Shown in pieces: positions 5,407 to 5,639 of a stretch of DNA of 5,639 bases. The notes beneath the pieces are model-generated. The model ran no database searches, had not been told where the DNA came from, and was given only the letters and a program-made list of their open reading frames with translations. Location of the stretch: the NCBI GenBank assembly GCA_019410665.1, contig DXSD01000112.1:1-5639 (forward strand), read 5' to 3'. How positions within the stretch are numbered: the stretch's first letter is position 1; every line of letters begins with the position of its first letter. The position numbers were made by a program, and so were the translations under genes. The DNA comes from Fusobacterium sp. GTDB taxonomy: Bacteria; Fusobacteriota; Fusobacteriia; Fusobacteriales; Fusobacteriaceae.

Positions 5407-5639
5407 ATGGAATTAATAAAATTTTTTAAAGAATACAAAGATAACATAGAAATTATAGAGATAATAGGAGAAAACTACTATTACTCTTGTGAAAAACTTG
5501 ATAAAGTAATATTAGATGAGAATAGAATAAAAATAGATAATTTAACTATAGCACTAGAAGGGATTCCACAAATAAAAGAAGAGGTTAATAATGAACAGAA
5601 AATATATATCTACCTATACAATAATTTTGCTATTAAATT
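5407..5639 (+). CDS. Start of an unrecognised protein (3' truncated by window)
   Basis: An ATG at 5407 opens a frame that runs to the window edge without a stop (77 codons visible). AGGTGG at 5397-5402 lies four bases before it, a tight but usable ribosome site; AAGGAT at 5384-5389 is a weaker alternative further upstream. The visible part is a mixed charged/Ile-rich sequence (MELIKFFKEYKDNIEIIEII) with Y-Y-Y near residue 24-26 and no signal peptide. It follows the coiled-coil gene by 40 bases with no terminator between, so it probably belongs to the same transcript. I see no recognisable domain. Confidence 0.7.
   Translation, partial: MELIKFFKEYKDNIEIIEIIGENYYYSCEKLDKVILDENRIKIDNLTIALEGIPQIKEEVNNEQKIYIYLYNNFAIK

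Noticed and set aside
1..5639. CRISPR array, tRNA, IS element or attachment-site repeats
   Set aside because: I found no regularly spaced repeats, cloverleaf-like segments, transposase-like protein or long terminal repeats on reading both strands.

Overview
The window is very AT-rich. Its proteins are Lys/Ile/Asn/Glu-rich with AT-ending codons, and strong AGGAGG-type ribosome sites precede several genes. This fits a low-GC anaerobe, most likely Fusobacterium, although Clostridium-like or other AT-rich hosts cannot be excluded from sequence alone. All genes read on the + strand. There is no rRNA, tRNA, CRISPR array or transposase.

Layout. Positions 1-245 hold the 3' end of an unseen gene whose visible part looks like a WYL-type domain. 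It ends in a clear intrinsic terminator (247-277). An AT-rich gap of about 250 bases (246-497) then carries a promoter with a 16-bp perfect palindrome between its likely -35 and -10, and a short leader whose hairpin separates a perfect Shine-Dalgarno from the start codon.

Core module (498-4375). Four or five tightly packed reading frames follow: (1) an N-terminal half with an HNH-nuclease-like D-H...N...N motif (498-1451); (2) its apparent C-terminal half in the -1 frame, with two probable membrane helices (open from 1373, stop at 2152); (3) a small YkgJ-type CxxCxxCC protein overlapping it by one base (2152-2400); (4) a glycine-zipper membrane protein flanked by helical segments (2403-3416); and (5) an HTH-WYL-WCX transcription regulator (3446-4375). 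Frames 1 and 2 appear to be one 551-residue protein split by a single -1 frameshift next to a canonical slippery heptamer. A terminator hairpin closes the module at 4383-4415.

Downstream (4376-5639). A second, probably separate transcript encodes a 74-residue protein made of two copies of one four-Cys unit, a 223-residue coiled-coil protein, and the start of an unrecognised protein that runs off the window.

Interpretation (inference). A candidate nuclease with membrane helices, a cysteine-cluster protein and a glycine-zipper membrane protein, packaged with a CapW/BrxR-like WYL regulator, looks like an accessory conflict or defence module under repressor control. I cannot assign it to a named system. 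The points most worth checking are the -1 junction, the hairpin between the Shine-Dalgarno and the start codon, and whether genes 1-5 travel together in other genomes.
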